A stretch of 64,000 bases of DNA from Marinagarivorans cellulosilyticus (GCF_021655555.1 NZ_AP023086.1:4804685-4868684); one strand, 5' to 3'. Positions 42,560 through 53,500 are shown, counted from the stretch's first letter. The notes: generated by a model not told the origin, from the sequence alone. Numbers and translations are program-made.

Positions 42560-44101
42560 ATGTCTTCAACTTCTTCTCACAAGCTCTCTTTTATTGAAAA
42601 GAGCGGCTATGCGATGGGTGACGCCGCCGCAAACCTAGTTTGGCGGGGCGCACTTGCCTATATCGCTGTTTTTTATACCGATACTTTAGGCATTTCGGCA
42701 GCCGCAGCCGCTACATTACTTTTATTGGTGCGTTTATCCGATGGTATTACCGACATCATAATGGGCATGATCGCCGATCGAACCACCAGCCGCCACGGCC
42801 GCTTCCGCCCTTGGATTTTATGGTCCGCACCGGTATTGGCATTATTTATGGTGCTCGCGTTTACCGCGCCCGATATTAGCCCTGCCATGAAGCTAGTTTG
42901 GGCTTACTTTACTTATATAGGCCTAACATTAGCCTACACCGTGAATAACGTACCTTATTCTGCCCTTATGGGTGTGATGACCCCAAGCCACACCGAGCGC
43001 ACCGTGCTTTCGGGCTACCGCTTTGCAGGCGCCTTTACCGGCGGGGTATTGGTAATGAGCTTTACACCCGACATGGTGGCTTATTTTGGCCAAGGCGATG
43101 ATGTTAAAGGCTACCAACAAACGTTTTATGTCTTTGCTGGCTTGCTCGTTTTGCTGTGTGGCATTACTTTTTTTACCACCAAAGAACGCGTAGAACCGCC
43201 CAAAAGCTCTAATGGCCCATCTGGCTTTGGCGAAATGTTTAAAAGCATTGGCTTAATGTGCATTCCCTTGCTGGCCATGTCTTGGTTTTTTGTTCAGCGC
43301 GACCTTATCAGTGGTATTGCCTTTACCCTTATTATTGGTGGCACTGGCTTTGTGCTTAGTAAATTTATCAAAAAGCCAGAAAGCGAAACCACCCAATCAC
43401 AGCGCGACCTTATCGACCTACTCACCAACAAACCTTGGTTGATGATATTAGGCTTAGGCCTGTTCACCATGTTCTATAACGGTATTCGCTTTGGCACTGT
43501 GGCCTACTACTTCACGCACTATATGGGCGATGCCAGCTTGGGCGGTAAATTCTTCTTTGCGACGACTGTCGTCAGTATGTTTGCCGCTATTATTGCTGGC
43601 TACCTAACCACCTGGCTGGGCAAAAAAGCACTTTTTGCCATTTCGCTTATTGTTAGCGGGCTTTTCACTTGCGGTATTTATTTTGCCAAGCCCGAAGATG
43701 TTTCCCTAGTATTTGGTTTAGGTGTTTGCGCGGAATTCTTCGCGGCCTTTATGCCGGTACTGGTCTTTAGCATGCTGGGCGACGCCGCCGATTACTCGGA
43801 ATGGAAAAACGGCCGCCGCGCTACTGGCCTGCTTTACTCGGCCGGTACTTTCATCCAGAAAATGGGCGGTGGCTTCGCCGGTGCTTTAGTACTGCTGGTA
43901 CTGGCCAGCTACGGTTACGTCGGCACAGACCCAGAAACCATCAGCCAAGCCAAAGAAGGCATGGTTAACCTAATGAGCTGGATCCCCGCTATTTTCTCTT
44001 TCAGTGCCTTAGCATTGTTGGTTGTTTACCCCCTAAACACCCAACGCATGGGCGAAATCGAAAGCGAACTTCAAGCGCGCCGTGCAGCAGCTGCCAAATA
44101 G
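42560..44101 (+). CDS. GPH-family sugar:cation symporter (MFS), copy 1
   Basis: A 513-residue inner-membrane transporter of the glycoside-pentoside-hexuronide:cation symporter family. About twelve hydrophobic segments are visible. Landmarks include KSGYAMGDAAANLVWRGALAY, the loop motif DGITDIIMGMIADRTTSRHGRFRPWILW (MFS A-like signature), YTVNNVPYSALMGVMTPSHTERT, and FSMLGDAADYSEWKNGRRATGLLYSAG. It imports a glycoside with Na+ or H+; substrates in relatives are oligosaccharides from plant or algal polymers. The paralogue at 44334 follows, each with its own terminator. AATGAGGTAGACC before the ATG gives a usable ribosome-binding site. Confidence 0.92.
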   Translation: MSSTSSHKLSFIEKSGYAMGDAAANLVWRGALAYIAVFYTDTLGISAAAAATLLLLVRLSDGITDIIMGMIADRTTSRHGRFRPWILWSAPVLALFMVLAFTAPDISPAMKLVWAYFTYIGLTLAYTVNNVPYSALMGVMTPSHTERTVLSGYRFAGAFTGGVLVMSFTPDMVAYFGQGDDVKGYQQTFYVFAGLLVLLCGITFFTTKERVEPPKSSNGPSGFGEMFKSIGLMCIPLLAMSWFFVQRDLISGIAFTLIIGGTGFVLSKFIKKPESETTQSQRDLIDLLTNKPWLMILGLGLFTMFYNGIRFGTVAYYFTHYMGDASLGGKFFFATTVVSMFAAIIAGYLTTWLGKKALFAISLIVSGLFTCGIYFAKPEDVSLVFGLGVCAEFFAAFMPVLVFSMLGDAADYSEWKNGRRATGLLYSAGTFIQKMGGGFAGALVLLVLASYGYVGTDPETISQAKEGMVNLMSWIPAIFSFSALALLVVYPLNTQRMGEIESELQARRAAAAK

Positions 44102-44124
44102 CGCTAAGCACACCGTCCCTTACT

Positions 44125-44149
44125 AAAACCGCCTTAGGGCGGTTTTTTT
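44125..44149 (+). terminator. Terminator after symporter copy 1
   Basis: AAAACCGCC TTAG GGCGGTTTT with seven T residues, 24 bases after the stop codon. It nearly matches the terminator after copy 2, as expected for a tandem duplication. Confidence 0.9.
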
Positions 44150-44333
44150 ATGCGCCAACTTCCGGTAAAACTGTGCAATGCCGCGCCGGCAGTAACGCAA
44201 ACGCTTTATTGCATGAATCCGAAATGCTATCGTGCTGCCACGTCACTCCCCGCTGGCAAAACAAAGGGGATAATTCAAATGCTCGGCGCTAGTACTGGCC
44301 TGCATTTCACTCCCAAATAATAACGAGATATAT

Positions 44334-45878
44334 ATGACGATGGAGTCATCCAATAAGCTTTCTTTTGTAGAAAAGAGCGGTTATGCCATGGGCGATGCCG
44401 CCGCGAATTTAGTCTGGCGCGGCGCACTGGCTTACCTCGCCGTGTTTTATACCGATACTTTAGGTATTTCGGCAGCCGCAGCCGCTATATTGATGTTGGT
44501 TGTTCGCATTTCAGATGGTATTACCGACATTATTATGGGCATGATTGCCGACCGAACCACATCCAAATACGGCAAGTTTCGCCCTTGGATTATTTGGTCC
44601 GCGCCCGTATTAGCCTTGTTTATGGTGCTATCGTTCACGGTAATACCCGGCCTGAGCCCTGTCGCAAAAATTGTTTGGGCTTACTTCACCTATATCGGCC
44701 TAACGCTGGCCTACACCGTGAATAACGTGCCCTACTCCGCACTAATGGGCGTAATGACGCCAAGCCATACCGAGCGCACAGTGCTTTCGGGCTACCGCTT
44801 TGCAGGCGCCTTTTGTGGTGGCGTACTGATGATGAGCTTCCTGCCCGATATGGTCGAGTACTTTGGCCAAGGTAACGATGCCATTGGCTACCAAAAAACC
44901 ATGTATATTTTTGCAGGGTTATTAATTATTTTATGCGGCATTACCTTTTTCACTACCAAAGAGCGCGTAGAACCACCCACGCCCAGCGGCTCACTTAAAA
45001 CCGAACTGGGCGACCTACTGAAGAACCTGCCATTCATCATTACCCCACTGCTTGCGATCACGCTGTTCTTTTATTATCGCAATTTGGCTTCGGGCATCTT
45101 CTTCGCCGTCGTTATCGGGGCCGCATGGTTCATTATTCAACAGCTCATCAAAAAGCCTGAATCCGAAATCACTCCCTCGCAGCGCGACCTTGTAGACCTA
45201 CTCACCAATAAGCCTTGGATCATGATTTTAGGCCTTGGTCTATTTACCATGCTCTACAACGGCGTGCGCTACACCACCACAGCCTATTACTTTACCCACT
45301 ACATGGGCGACAAGACCTTAACTGGTAGTTTCTTTCTCGCTACCATGCTCACCTCCATATTCGCCGCCCTTATCGCAGGCTACCTAACCACCTGGCTGGG
45401 TAAAAAAACCTTATTCAGTATTTCATTAGCCGCCAGCGGCGCCTTTGCTTGCGCAATATTTTTTGTTAAACCCGATCAAGTTACGCTGATTTTTGCACTG
45501 GGCATTTGCTGTGAATTTTTTGCCGCCTTTATGCCAGTATTAGTCTTTAGTATGCTCGGCGATGCCGCCGACTATTCCGAATGGAAAAACGGCCGCCGCG
45601 CCACAGGGCTGTTTTATTCTGCCGGCACATTCATCCAAAAAACCGGTAACGGCTTTGCCTCGGCACTTGTGTTGCTGGTTTTATCCGCCTATGGCTATAT
45701 CGGTAGCGACCCAGACACCATCGCCAATACCAAGCACGTTATGGTCAGCTTAATGAGCTGGATCCCTGCGCTATTTTCATTCGTCGCTTTGGGTTTGTTA
45801 GTGGTCTATCCGCTAAACACCAAGCGCATGGGCGAAATCGAACACGACCTTGAAAGCCGCCGCAAAGCAAAAGCCTAG
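44334..45878 (+). CDS. GPH-family sugar:cation symporter (MFS), copy 2
   Basis: A 514-residue paralogue of the preceding gene, with long identical blocks (KSGYAMGDAAANLVWRGALAY, YTVNNVPYSALMGVMTPSHTERTVLSGYRFAGAF, FSMLGDAADYSEWKNGRRATGL) and divergence mainly in the middle loop (residues about 215-260) and in one helix pair. This is the pattern of a tandem duplication followed by change in the substrate path or regulation. The start ATG at 44334 is preceded by ATAACGAGATATAT. Each copy has its own terminator, so they can be expressed separately. Substrate unknown. Confidence 0.92.
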   Translation: MTMESSNKLSFVEKSGYAMGDAAANLVWRGALAYLAVFYTDTLGISAAAAAILMLVVRISDGITDIIMGMIADRTTSKYGKFRPWIIWSAPVLALFMVLSFTVIPGLSPVAKIVWAYFTYIGLTLAYTVNNVPYSALMGVMTPSHTERTVLSGYRFAGAFCGGVLMMSFLPDMVEYFGQGNDAIGYQKTMYIFAGLLIILCGITFFTTKERVEPPTPSGSLKTELGDLLKNLPFIITPLLAITLFFYYRNLASGIFFAVVIGAAWFIIQQLIKKPESEITPSQRDLVDLLTNKPWIMILGLGLFTMLYNGVRYTTTAYYFTHYMGDKTLTGSFFLATMLTSIFAALIAGYLTTWLGKKTLFSISLAASGAFACAIFFVKPDQVTLIFALGICCEFFAAFMPVLVFSMLGDAADYSEWKNGRRATGLFYSAGTFIQKTGNGFASALVLLVLSAYGYIGSDPDTIANTKHVMVSLMSWIPALFSFVALGLLVVYPLNTKRMGEIEHDLESRRKAKA

Positions 45879-45896
45879 GGCTAAAAAACTAAAGCA

Positions 45897-45920
45897 AAGC
45901 CGCCTTCGGGCGGTTTTTTT
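45897..45920 (+). terminator. Terminator after symporter copy 2
   Basis: A GCCGCC TTCG GGCGGT stem with a stable tetraloop and seven T residues, 19 bases after the stop codon. The remainder of 45921-46195 is upstream DNA for the DUF1552 gene. Confidence 0.9.
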
Positions 45921-46116
45921 ATGCCCGTATAGCCTGCCTATTACCCAGCTTAGCTATTTTTAGCTTACCTAAAGATACAAAAGCGCCCCTATATATTGAT
46001 AACCATAACGAGCCCTACATTAAGCATTTACTTAAAACAATACCTACAAGGCAACCCGCAACACAGTTATACAATTGCTTACATTTAGGTGCTGTAACGT
46101 CTTTGTAGAATGTGAT

Positions 46117-46132
46117 AATTGTTTCAACAATT
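46117..46132. promoter_or_regulatory. 16-bp palindrome upstream of the DUF1552 gene
   Basis: AATTGTTTCAACAATT is an inverted repeat with a two-base centre, 63 bases before the ATG at 46196, a fitting place for an operator. It does not match a regulator I can name. Confidence 0.35.
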
Positions 46133-46195
46133 CGAGTGCAAAGCGTTATCATTACGCATTCATCAATAGCTAAACATTAAGACCAAGGGTTACCT

Positions 46196-47440
46196 ATGAT
46201 CTCTCGCCGCCGTTTTATTCAAGCACTTCAAGGTGCGTCTGTTGGGGTGCCGCTTTACGCCCAACTGGCACAGCGTGCTATTGCCGAGAGCCAACCTGCA
46301 CAACCCAATATCCTGTTTAACTTCTTCCCTGAAGGCATTACACCAGAGCTGTTTTTCCCACAGGCTGGGGCCATTAGCCAACTGCCTGAAATGAGCGCCC
46401 CCCTACAACCGGTTGCCCAGCACTGCACGCTGATCGACGGCATCAGCATGTTCGGCGCGGCCGATATTCATGCCAGCCAAGCGCACCTGCTAACCGGCGG
46501 CGACGATACATCGCTAGACAACTACCTGGCTGCCGACTTAAAGGGCAAATCCTCTAAAGCCTTTGGTAGCTTGCGCTTTGGGGCTTTTTCTAACCAGCTT
46601 TCGCAATACAGCAATAGCTTTGCTGGCGGCCAGCAGCTGCAACACGAAGACAGCCCCGAGCTTGCCTACAAAGTTTGTTTTGGCAGTGGCCCCAGCCGAG
46701 AAGATGCACTGGCGTTAAGCGGCCTAAAAGATACCATCGGCACAGACGCCAAGCAGGTGGTTGAACAGCAATTAGATGGCCTTGCGAGCATTGCCGCCAA
46801 AATTCCCCCGCTGAATTTGCGCGGCCTAAGCCCAAACCGTAACTATTCCGATGTAGAAGCCCCATCGGATATCGCCACCGTCGTGGATATTCAACAAGAT
46901 ATTATCGCGATGGCATTAAGCTGTGGCCTTAGCCATTGCGCCAGCTTTATGCTTGGCCACGCCAACTGGCCGGTAACACCGCTAGACGGCAAAGGTCGCA
47001 CCTCTCCCAATTACACCAAAGAAGAAGCCACTCCCTATATTCAGTGGTATATGGAGCGCTTGCACAGGCTGCTAATAAAACTACGCGCACTACCAGGGCA
47101 ACACACAGCATCACTGTTGGATGAAACCTATGTGTTCACCTATTCCAACAACGGTATTCTGGTGGACGATATGCACGACCGCATGCCGTTTATATTGAGC
47201 GGCGGCCATCACTTTGGGCACCAAGGCGGTTTTACTTTAGATTATCGCCAGCACAGTAACACCAACGTGACATCCAGCCGCGAACATCCCGCTGAACTTG
47301 TAGGCTTACCCCATACGCAACTACTGACATCCATTGCATTAGCAATGGGGCTGCATACCGACGGCATAGGTATTCCTGAGGCCAGAGGCGGCTTTAGCAA
47401 TGGCCCGCTACCCGGCTTTTGGCAAAGGAGTACCGTGTAA
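46196..47440 (+). CDS. DUF1552 family Tat-exported protein
   Basis: A 414-residue protein. A twin-arginine signal (ISRRRFIQALQGASVGVPLYAQLAQRAIA, residues about 2-30) shows export in folded form. The mature part (LFNFFPEGITPELFFPQ, TLIDGISMFGAADIHASQAHLLTGGDDTSLDNYLA, TYVFTYSNNGILVDDMHDRMPFILSGG) is the DUF1552 domain, a distant relative of the alkaline-phosphatase/sulfatase fold of DUF1501-type proteins, usually encoded beside c-type cytochromes. It overlaps by one base (TAATG) the cytochrome lipoprotein gene, so the pair is co-translated. Activity is unknown. The ATG at 46196 follows AAGGGTTACCT. Confidence 0.88.
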   Translation: MISRRRFIQALQGASVGVPLYAQLAQRAIAESQPAQPNILFNFFPEGITPELFFPQAGAISQLPEMSAPLQPVAQHCTLIDGISMFGAADIHASQAHLLTGGDDTSLDNYLAADLKGKSSKAFGSLRFGAFSNQLSQYSNSFAGGQQLQHEDSPELAYKVCFGSGPSREDALALSGLKDTIGTDAKQVVEQQLDGLASIAAKIPPLNLRGLSPNRNYSDVEAPSDIATVVDIQQDIIAMALSCGLSHCASFMLGHANWPVTPLDGKGRTSPNYTKEEATPYIQWYMERLHRLLIKLRALPGQHTASLLDETYVFTYSNNGILVDDMHDRMPFILSGGHHFGHQGGFTLDYRQHSNTNVTSSREHPAELVGLPHTQLLTSIALAMGLHTDGIGIPEARGGFSNGPLPGFWQRSTV

Positions 47441-48012
47441 TGCGCAGGTTAATTAGCTTGGCAACAATTGTGCTCGCGTGTGGCGCATGCAGCAAGGATG
47501 ACGTAAAAGACTTGGTGACACCACCCGATGCAGTCAGCAACCAAAGCTCTAGCCAAGGCTTACCGCCAACTAACAGCTCTAGCTCGTCGAATGAATCACT
47601 CGACATGAGCTCCATGCCTACATTCTCATCAACCGCCTCACAATCAAGCATGGCCGCATCTTCGTCATTTGCCGATATGTCGTCTTCCGAGGCCGCTAAT
47701 TCTTCCTGGGAATATACTGCATCTTCTGAAGCTGCATCCAGCAGTCAAGCGTCATTCTCCTCAGAAGCTGCCAGCAGCCAAGATTCATCCGAACCGGTAA
47801 GCGCTATGCCCGATGGCGCTCAATTATTTAGCGAGCAATGCGCAAGTTGCCACAATTTAGACACTAACCTGCCATTCCAAATTGGCACAAATTTATCGTT
47901 TACCGAACTACACAACACTATTAGCAATACCATGCCCTTCAATAAGAGCAACCACTGCACAGGAGAATGCGCAATGGAGCTGGCTTATTACATCGAGAAT
48001 ATGCGCCTTTAG
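47440..48012 (+). CDS. Cytochrome c-like lipoprotein with long Ser-rich linker
   Basis: A 190-residue protein. The signal peptide ends in a lipobox (LACGAC; Cys17 or Cys14). A Ser/Ala-rich linker of about 80 residues (about 32-115) leads to a single haem c domain: CASCH attaches the haem, DTNLPFQIGTNLSFTELHNTISNTMPFNKSNHC supplies a probable Met ligand, and the domain ends AMELAYYIENMRL. An electron carrier at the outer membrane or periplasm is expected. The ATG at 47440 overlaps the DUF1552 stop and has AAGGAG 10 bases upstream. It is coupled to the DUF1552 protein, so the two probably form one redox unit (inference). Confidence 0.85.
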   Translation: MRRLISLATIVLACGACSKDDVKDLVTPPDAVSNQSSSQGLPPTNSSSSSNESLDMSSMPTFSSTASQSSMAASSSFADMSSSEAANSSWEYTASSEAASSSQASFSSEAASSQDSSEPVSAMPDGAQLFSEQCASCHNLDTNLPFQIGTNLSFTELHNTISNTMPFNKSNHCTGECAMELAYYIENMRL

Positions 48013-48029
48013 CGTTTCTCTTCTTAGAC

Positions 48030-49493
48030 TTATAAATTGAGCAGCGCCAAAAGCTGCTCGGCGGGCCATACAGCCTCAACCTCATCCGCTAAGCGGTCTA
48101 GCTGCTTAAGCTTATGTGCCTGATAATCGAATGCTTTAACATCAGGCGAACCGGCCCAATTCAGAATGCCCTGTAAAAACGCCTGATTGTCAAAAACACC
48201 GTGCAGGTATGTGCCTTTAATCGCACCATCTTCACTTTGTGCGCCTTCGGGCTGATTGCCCTCTAAAATAAATAACGGCTTATTCAGCGCCGCCCCCGTA
48301 CTTTCACCGGCATGAATTTCATAACCCACAACTGCACTGCCACTGTGCGCGCACACACCCGCTACATTACGCAGTGTTTTTTGGGGTTGTAATGCGGTGT
48401 TTAAATCTAATAACCCTAAACCTTTACTGCTACCGCCGGCAATGCCCTCTACCCCAGTTGGGTCACTTAACGCTGTGCCCAGCATTTGGTAGCCACCGCA
48501 AATACCCATAACGCGGCCGCCATAACGCAAATGTTTTTGAATAATAGGCTCCCAACTTTTATCGCGTAGCCAAGCCAAGTCATCCTGCACGTTTTTACTG
48601 CCAGGCAAAATTAACAAATCGCAAGCACCTAATTCTTCAGGCGTACGCACATAGGTTAAATTCACATTGGGGTGTAAGCGCAGCGCATCAAAATCGGTAT
48701 GGTTGGAAATTCGCGGATAAACAATTACCGAGATATTCACGGCGTTGTCGCCGGCATTAAATTGCTGCGTGTCGATCGAATCTTCGGCCTCTATATACAG
48801 CTCTTGAATATATGGGATTACCGCCAAAATGGGCTTGCCGGTTTTTTCCAGTAACCAATCGTTAGCGGGTTTTAATAAAGTTTCGTCACCTCGAAATTTA
48901 TTAATGATAAAACCTTTTACGCGGGCTTTCTCTGTTTCGCTTAAACACTCATAAGTGCCGTACAAATGCGCATAAACGCCACCACGGTCAATATCGGCTA
49001 CTATCACTACAGGGCAATCGGCCGCCTCGGCAAAGCCCATATTGGCAATATCACCTTGGCGCAAATTAATTTCAGCAGGGCTACCAGCGCCTTCTACAAT
49101 CACCGCGCGGTATTGCGCCGCTAAGCGCTGGTGCGCCTCTAAAACAATGGGTAATAGACTTGGCTTTTTATGGTGGTAACCCCAAGCCTCTAAATTGCCT
49201 TGTGCTTTACCCAGCACAATCACTTGCGCACCGGTATTGCTATTGGGTTTTAGCAATACCGGGTTCATATCCACATGCGGCGCCAAACCACACGCCAACG
49301 CCTGCACCGCCTGCGCGCGCCCAATCTCACCACCCTCGGCCGTAGCCGCGCTATTAAGGGCCATATTTTGGGGTTTGAAGGGTGCAACACTCACACCATG
49401 CCGATAGAGTATTCGCCCAATGGCAGCAACTAATAAACTTTTACCAGCATCGGAGGTGGTGCCTTGTACCATTAAAGTATGGGGGGATTTCAT
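48030..49493 (-). CDS. cobQ: Cobyric acid synthase
   Basis: A 487-residue amidotransferase that amidates four side chains of adenosylcobyrinic acid diamide in late cobalamin synthesis. The N-terminal ATP-binding domain shows the P-loop-like VQGTTSDAGKSLLVAA (about residues 9-24) and FKPQNMALNS; VIVEGAGSPAEINL and VVIVADIDRGGVYA follow. The C-terminal glutaminase-like domain has GICGGYQMLG (catalytic Cys) and TYLHGVFDN. The length matches the family. No other cobalamin genes and no cobalamin riboswitch are seen next to it. It converges on the cytochrome gene with a 17-base gap. Confidence 0.95.
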   Translation of the reverse strand: MKSPHTLMVQGTTSDAGKSLLVAAIGRILYRHGVSVAPFKPQNMALNSAATAEGGEIGRAQAVQALACGLAPHVDMNPVLLKPNSNTGAQVIVLGKAQGNLEAWGYHHKKPSLLPIVLEAHQRLAAQYRAVIVEGAGSPAEINLRQGDIANMGFAEAADCPVVIVADIDRGGVYAHLYGTYECLSETEKARVKGFIINKFRGDETLLKPANDWLLEKTGKPILAVIPYIQELYIEAEDSIDTQQFNAGDNAVNISVIVYPRISNHTDFDALRLHPNVNLTYVRTPEELGACDLLILPGSKNVQDDLAWLRDKSWEPIIQKHLRYGGRVMGICGGYQMLGTALSDPTGVEGIAGGSSKGLGLLDLNTALQPQKTLRNVAGVCAHSGSAVVGYEIHAGESTGAALNKPLFILEGNQPEGAQSEDGAIKGTYLHGVFDNQAFLQGILNWAGSPDVKAFDYQAHKLKQLDRLADEVEAVWPAEQLLALLNL

Positions 49494-49560
49494 TGATGAT
49501 TGCGCCTAGCTGAAATTGGCGGCAGTTTAACACTTGTTATTGTGGATTTATTCTAGGTAA

Positions 49561-49600
49561 TAAAAAATCCGATATTGAGTTACACGCGCTCAATACCGGA
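49561..49600 (-). terminator. Terminator after the META-domain lipoprotein gene
   Basis: A 12-bp stem TCCGGTATTGAG / CTCAATATCGGA (one mismatch, 9-base loop) followed on the minus strand by TTTTTTA. It separates the lipoprotein gene from cobQ. Confidence 0.85.
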
Positions 49601-49610
49601 CTTTCTAAAT

Positions 49611-50357
49611 TTAATTTCCCGTATATATCAGCTGCGCACTATCGCCGGCCGTTAATGTTAAAAGGTTGCCCTCAATAGAAAAAACGACTGGGCTTGCTAA
49701 TACATCAGAAATAAAATCAACTTGATCCTGTAAATCTTGATTATCCGCGTTTGGGCAAAAGATTAAGGTTGTCCAACCCGCCCCCAATGTCAGAGTATTA
49801 TCTACTATCTGATACTCGCCATAGGTGGTGTTGCAGTCAATGCTACGCGAGTATGGAAATGGCGTGTCGAGCGCTGAGTATGTTGCATCATCACCAAACC
49901 AAAGGTGATCATTTGCACCTTCAATTGGGCTAGTTTTTTCGCTCATTTGATAGCCATACTCTTTAAGCGTCCATTTAGTGCGTAGCATAAGGCTTGCTTG
50001 CTCAGATAGCTGCGGCACAAAAGCGGCGCACGCTTCATGAATAGAGGAATCCCGCATGCAGTTATTTTTACACGACTGTGACTGACTATCGATCCGACAG
50101 GCATCATCAGTATAGCTCACGCAAAAAGACCCTTCGGAGGGATTATCTCGTTCGCTTGGATGGCAGGGCTCAGGAATGGAGTGACCACAAAGGCCGTTAA
50201 ACAAGAGAACGTCACCTGGCTCACATTGCGATTCACTACTGGTCGCAGTGTCCTCCGCGACTTGGTCACTACCATCAACCGGTGCGCCATCGCATGCAGC
50301 TAAAGTAAATGTAGCCACGATGATAAACAGCATTGTAAAAACCTGAGTAGCTTTCAT
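49611..50357 (-). CDS. META/HslJ-like lipoprotein, Cys-rich
   Basis: A 248-residue lipoprotein (signal 1-21, lipobox LAAC, Cys22). Residues about 40-115 carry many cysteines (CEPGDVLLFNGLCGHSIPEPC, CRIDSQSQSCKNNC) and look like a disulfide-linked domain of eukaryotic-like spacing. Residues about 130-245 resemble a META (HslJ-type) beta domain: TKWTLKEYGYQM, GEYQIVDNTLTLGAGWTTLIFCPN, ISDVLASPVVFSIEGNLLTLTAG. META domains occur in cell-envelope stress proteins. It has its own terminator. A relation to the large lipoprotein upstream is possible because both share the strand, but 160 bases lie between them. Confidence 0.7.
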   Translation of the reverse strand: MKATQVFTMLFIIVATFTLAACDGAPVDGSDQVAEDTATSSESQCEPGDVLLFNGLCGHSIPEPCHPSERDNPSEGSFCVSYTDDACRIDSQSQSCKNNCMRDSSIHEACAAFVPQLSEQASLMLRTKWTLKEYGYQMSEKTSPIEGANDHLWFGDDATYSALDTPFPYSRSIDCNTTYGEYQIVDNTLTLGAGWTTLIFCPNADNQDLQDQVDFISDVLASPVVFSIEGNLLTLTAGDSAQLIYTGN

Positions 50358-50516
50358 TAGTTTTCCTTATTTTATATTTTCAGATTAATTGATTAAACCA
50401 TCAGTTATCCACAGCACCACAAATTCATACATGACTAACACCTACTGATATGGCGCTTCTATTCCCGAAAACAAAAAAAACAGAAAATGTGTTTTTTTGT
50501 TAAGCGACATTAGTAG

Positions 50517-53500
50517 CTAATAAGCGCAAATATAGCCGTAAGTAGATTGCTCGATAGTTTCAAGGTAGTCCGTATGAATATCTATAGTGCCATTAAGATC
50601 ATTAGGAGCAGGAGCAACAGAACTAGATGATTGCACGCTGCTTGAGGAGCTAGCAGTACTAGAGCTTAATGATGACGCGCCGTAACTTGCATCTACAGTA
50701 ATTTCATTACTATTTCCTGAGATATAAAGATCTATCCCGTCGCCCACAACATCACCAGCAAACCGGTTTGAACCAGCACATCCTTGAGTAATATCGTTTC
50801 GCCATTCGGCATTTTCTATAGAAAACTCATAAGGCCCAGGGTCAGTTGTGCGAATGACCAAACCTGTAATCTCAGAAGGATCAATAGACGGGTAATGCGT
50901 TGCTAAGTGAAAAATTACTCGCGTGCGCTCAATACCCGGCTCAACAATAATTTTATAACCCTCCGGTACACTGCATTCGCCATTACCACACACGGGCTCT
51001 ATGGCTACAGGGTAATCAAAGTTTTCTTCTGGGGTAACAAAATCGAAAGAAATAGTCAGCGCCGGCCATTCGTCTAGGTAATTACTCATGGTAAAAGGAA
51101 CGTAGATATAGGCTCCATTATCATTATTAAATTTTTCGTAAAAGTTGGCAGGAGAATTAATACCCGCCAATGTATTAGCTAACTGAATAATGTGGCGCCT
51201 ACCGTCAGGCAGAGCCACTATCGCGAACAATTCAGAATCCATATAAAAAATTTGTTCTGGCGAATGGGGTAAGTGGTATTGGTGAAGCTCACTATCTACA
51301 GCAGCAGACGCGTACTCCACAACCTTGCCCGTCAAGTCAATTACAGCTATGCGTGATGTATTTTTATCCAATGCAACATCATAAAATCCTTTACGACTAG
51401 CACTCAATGGTAGGTTATAAGGTTCGCCAGAAAACAGAGAAATTACTTCATTATTGTGCGATACAACAAAGTCACCATCAGGGGATACTTCAAGCTTGTC
51501 AGAAAAACCCTCAACCGAAAACGGCGCACCCTCGAATAAAAAACCACCTCGGATATAAAAATACAAAATTTTCTGGATATTATTATCGATATATGATGCA
51601 AGTATTCCTTCTTGAGAATTAACACCCTCTATTTTCACTGGCGCCGCAACATCTAATTGAGAAACAAAGTCTAACGAGTTACGGTCATACACCATTAATC
51701 GTGGTTTTGATGATTCGATGGATAGAATAATAAAACCATCATTGACTACTATGTCAGCCAGGAACTCACCTCGCTCTAATTCGTCAATATATAGCTGATC
51801 AGTTAGTTCTTGAGTTTCTAGGTCAAATATAAATACAGTTTCACTATAAGCATAAGCGGCATACAAAGCACTCCCATCAGGCGATATTGCTAGACCTTGT
51901 ATATTATCGCGAGTAGCCCAACCCCAAACACGCTCGCCAGAGTGGATGTCGATTGCATCAAATGAAATCCCTTGACCAAATAAGTACATCAGCCCTCGCT
52001 GGTGATCAACAATTGTGTCGCCAAGTTCTTGTGTACTGTCACCCCACACCGGACGTTCGCTTAATGTCAACACATTATAAGGTAACGAGCTTGAAGAGAA
52101 ATCTACTCCTGTAGAAGAACTAATCACAACAACCTCGCTGCTCGTACTTTGATTCCCCACAGAGCTAGAACTTGATACCACTACCGAGCTAGAAGAACTA
52201 TTCAATATACCCTCATCATTAAGGTACGGAAGAAGGTCCAATGCGACAATCGAATACTTCCCAGTATCATTTGAAGTAAAGCTTTGCCGATGAATAACTA
52301 CAGCAGAGTTCTTAATCGGTACTATTCGCTCAGCCGAACCCAAACTGCTATTCGACCCAATTCTACGAGGGTCGTTGGTAACGCCGTAGTCTAGGGAGTT
52401 TACGCGCGCATCAAATAGACGAATATAATTTCTATCATCAAGGCTAATTGCATAATCGCTATTCTTTAAAAACTGAATATCTTTAAAATACAACTGACCG
52501 TAGTCGATTGTGTCGGCGATGGTGAATGCATCTTTATTAAATAATGTGCCTTTCGCCGTTATTAAGATATCACTAGAACGGGAATCACTGACAAAATCGC
52601 CAAGAACATCATCATCGAACAACGACTTTTCTAACAGTGCTATACCTTGATTATTCACCGAAAAACGCCACAAATTGAATCGATCATTACTTATGGCAAA
52701 TAGCTGATTATTGCTGATTATCGTTAGCTTACTTTCCAGCGGCATAGCGATTTCGTCTTGCAATGCACCGGCCGCAAGATCATAAACCAACGCTTTTTCA
52801 GCACCCGTGGAAAACGACAATACCGCGTAGCCAGCGTTAGTCACAGCCAAGTCATAGGGCACATCATCAAGCTGAACAGTGTCTACCAACGATAAATCTT
52901 CGGTGTTATAGATATTCAGCGTAGCGAAGTCTCGCGATGCAACAACAACTAAGCGATACCCTTTAAGATACGATATGGCTATCGGCCCTTCTGGGACATC
53001 CACACTATTCAGTAATTGCCCATCGAGCAAATCCAATTTATATAAAGTCGATTTTTCATTATCAATAGCAAAAGCAATACCCGTGGTACTGTCTGATGCA
53101 AAGTCATCCATTGAAAAATCCCAGTTAGTGGTAACGTTGTACGATAAATTAATGCGATTGGGTGTTTCTGGGTAAGGTGAATAATTCAAACTTGAGTAGC
53201 TGCTGCTTGATACCACTACGGAAGAACTTGAGCTGCTAATGGGCGCAAAACTGCTGGTGCTTTGCGCTGATGTTACTGGAATTGAACTGCTGCCATAAGT
53301 ACTCGAAACACTAACACTATGGCTTGTTGTAGACGCATCGCCCACCGAGCTGCCTGCAACTGAAGAATTATTAGTTGCCGCTGAACTTACAGCAATCGAC
53401 TCGCTGCTAGTGCTTTGCGCCGATGTAACTGGCGTTGAGCTGCTTGCAACGACTGAGGCGCTTGATGAACTCACCACCTTAAAGGGCGAAATATCTAACT

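Noticed and set aside
49494..49560. Cobalamin riboswitch before cobQ
   Set aside because: The space between the cobQ start and the upstream terminator is too short for a riboswitch and no B12-box-like sequence is present.
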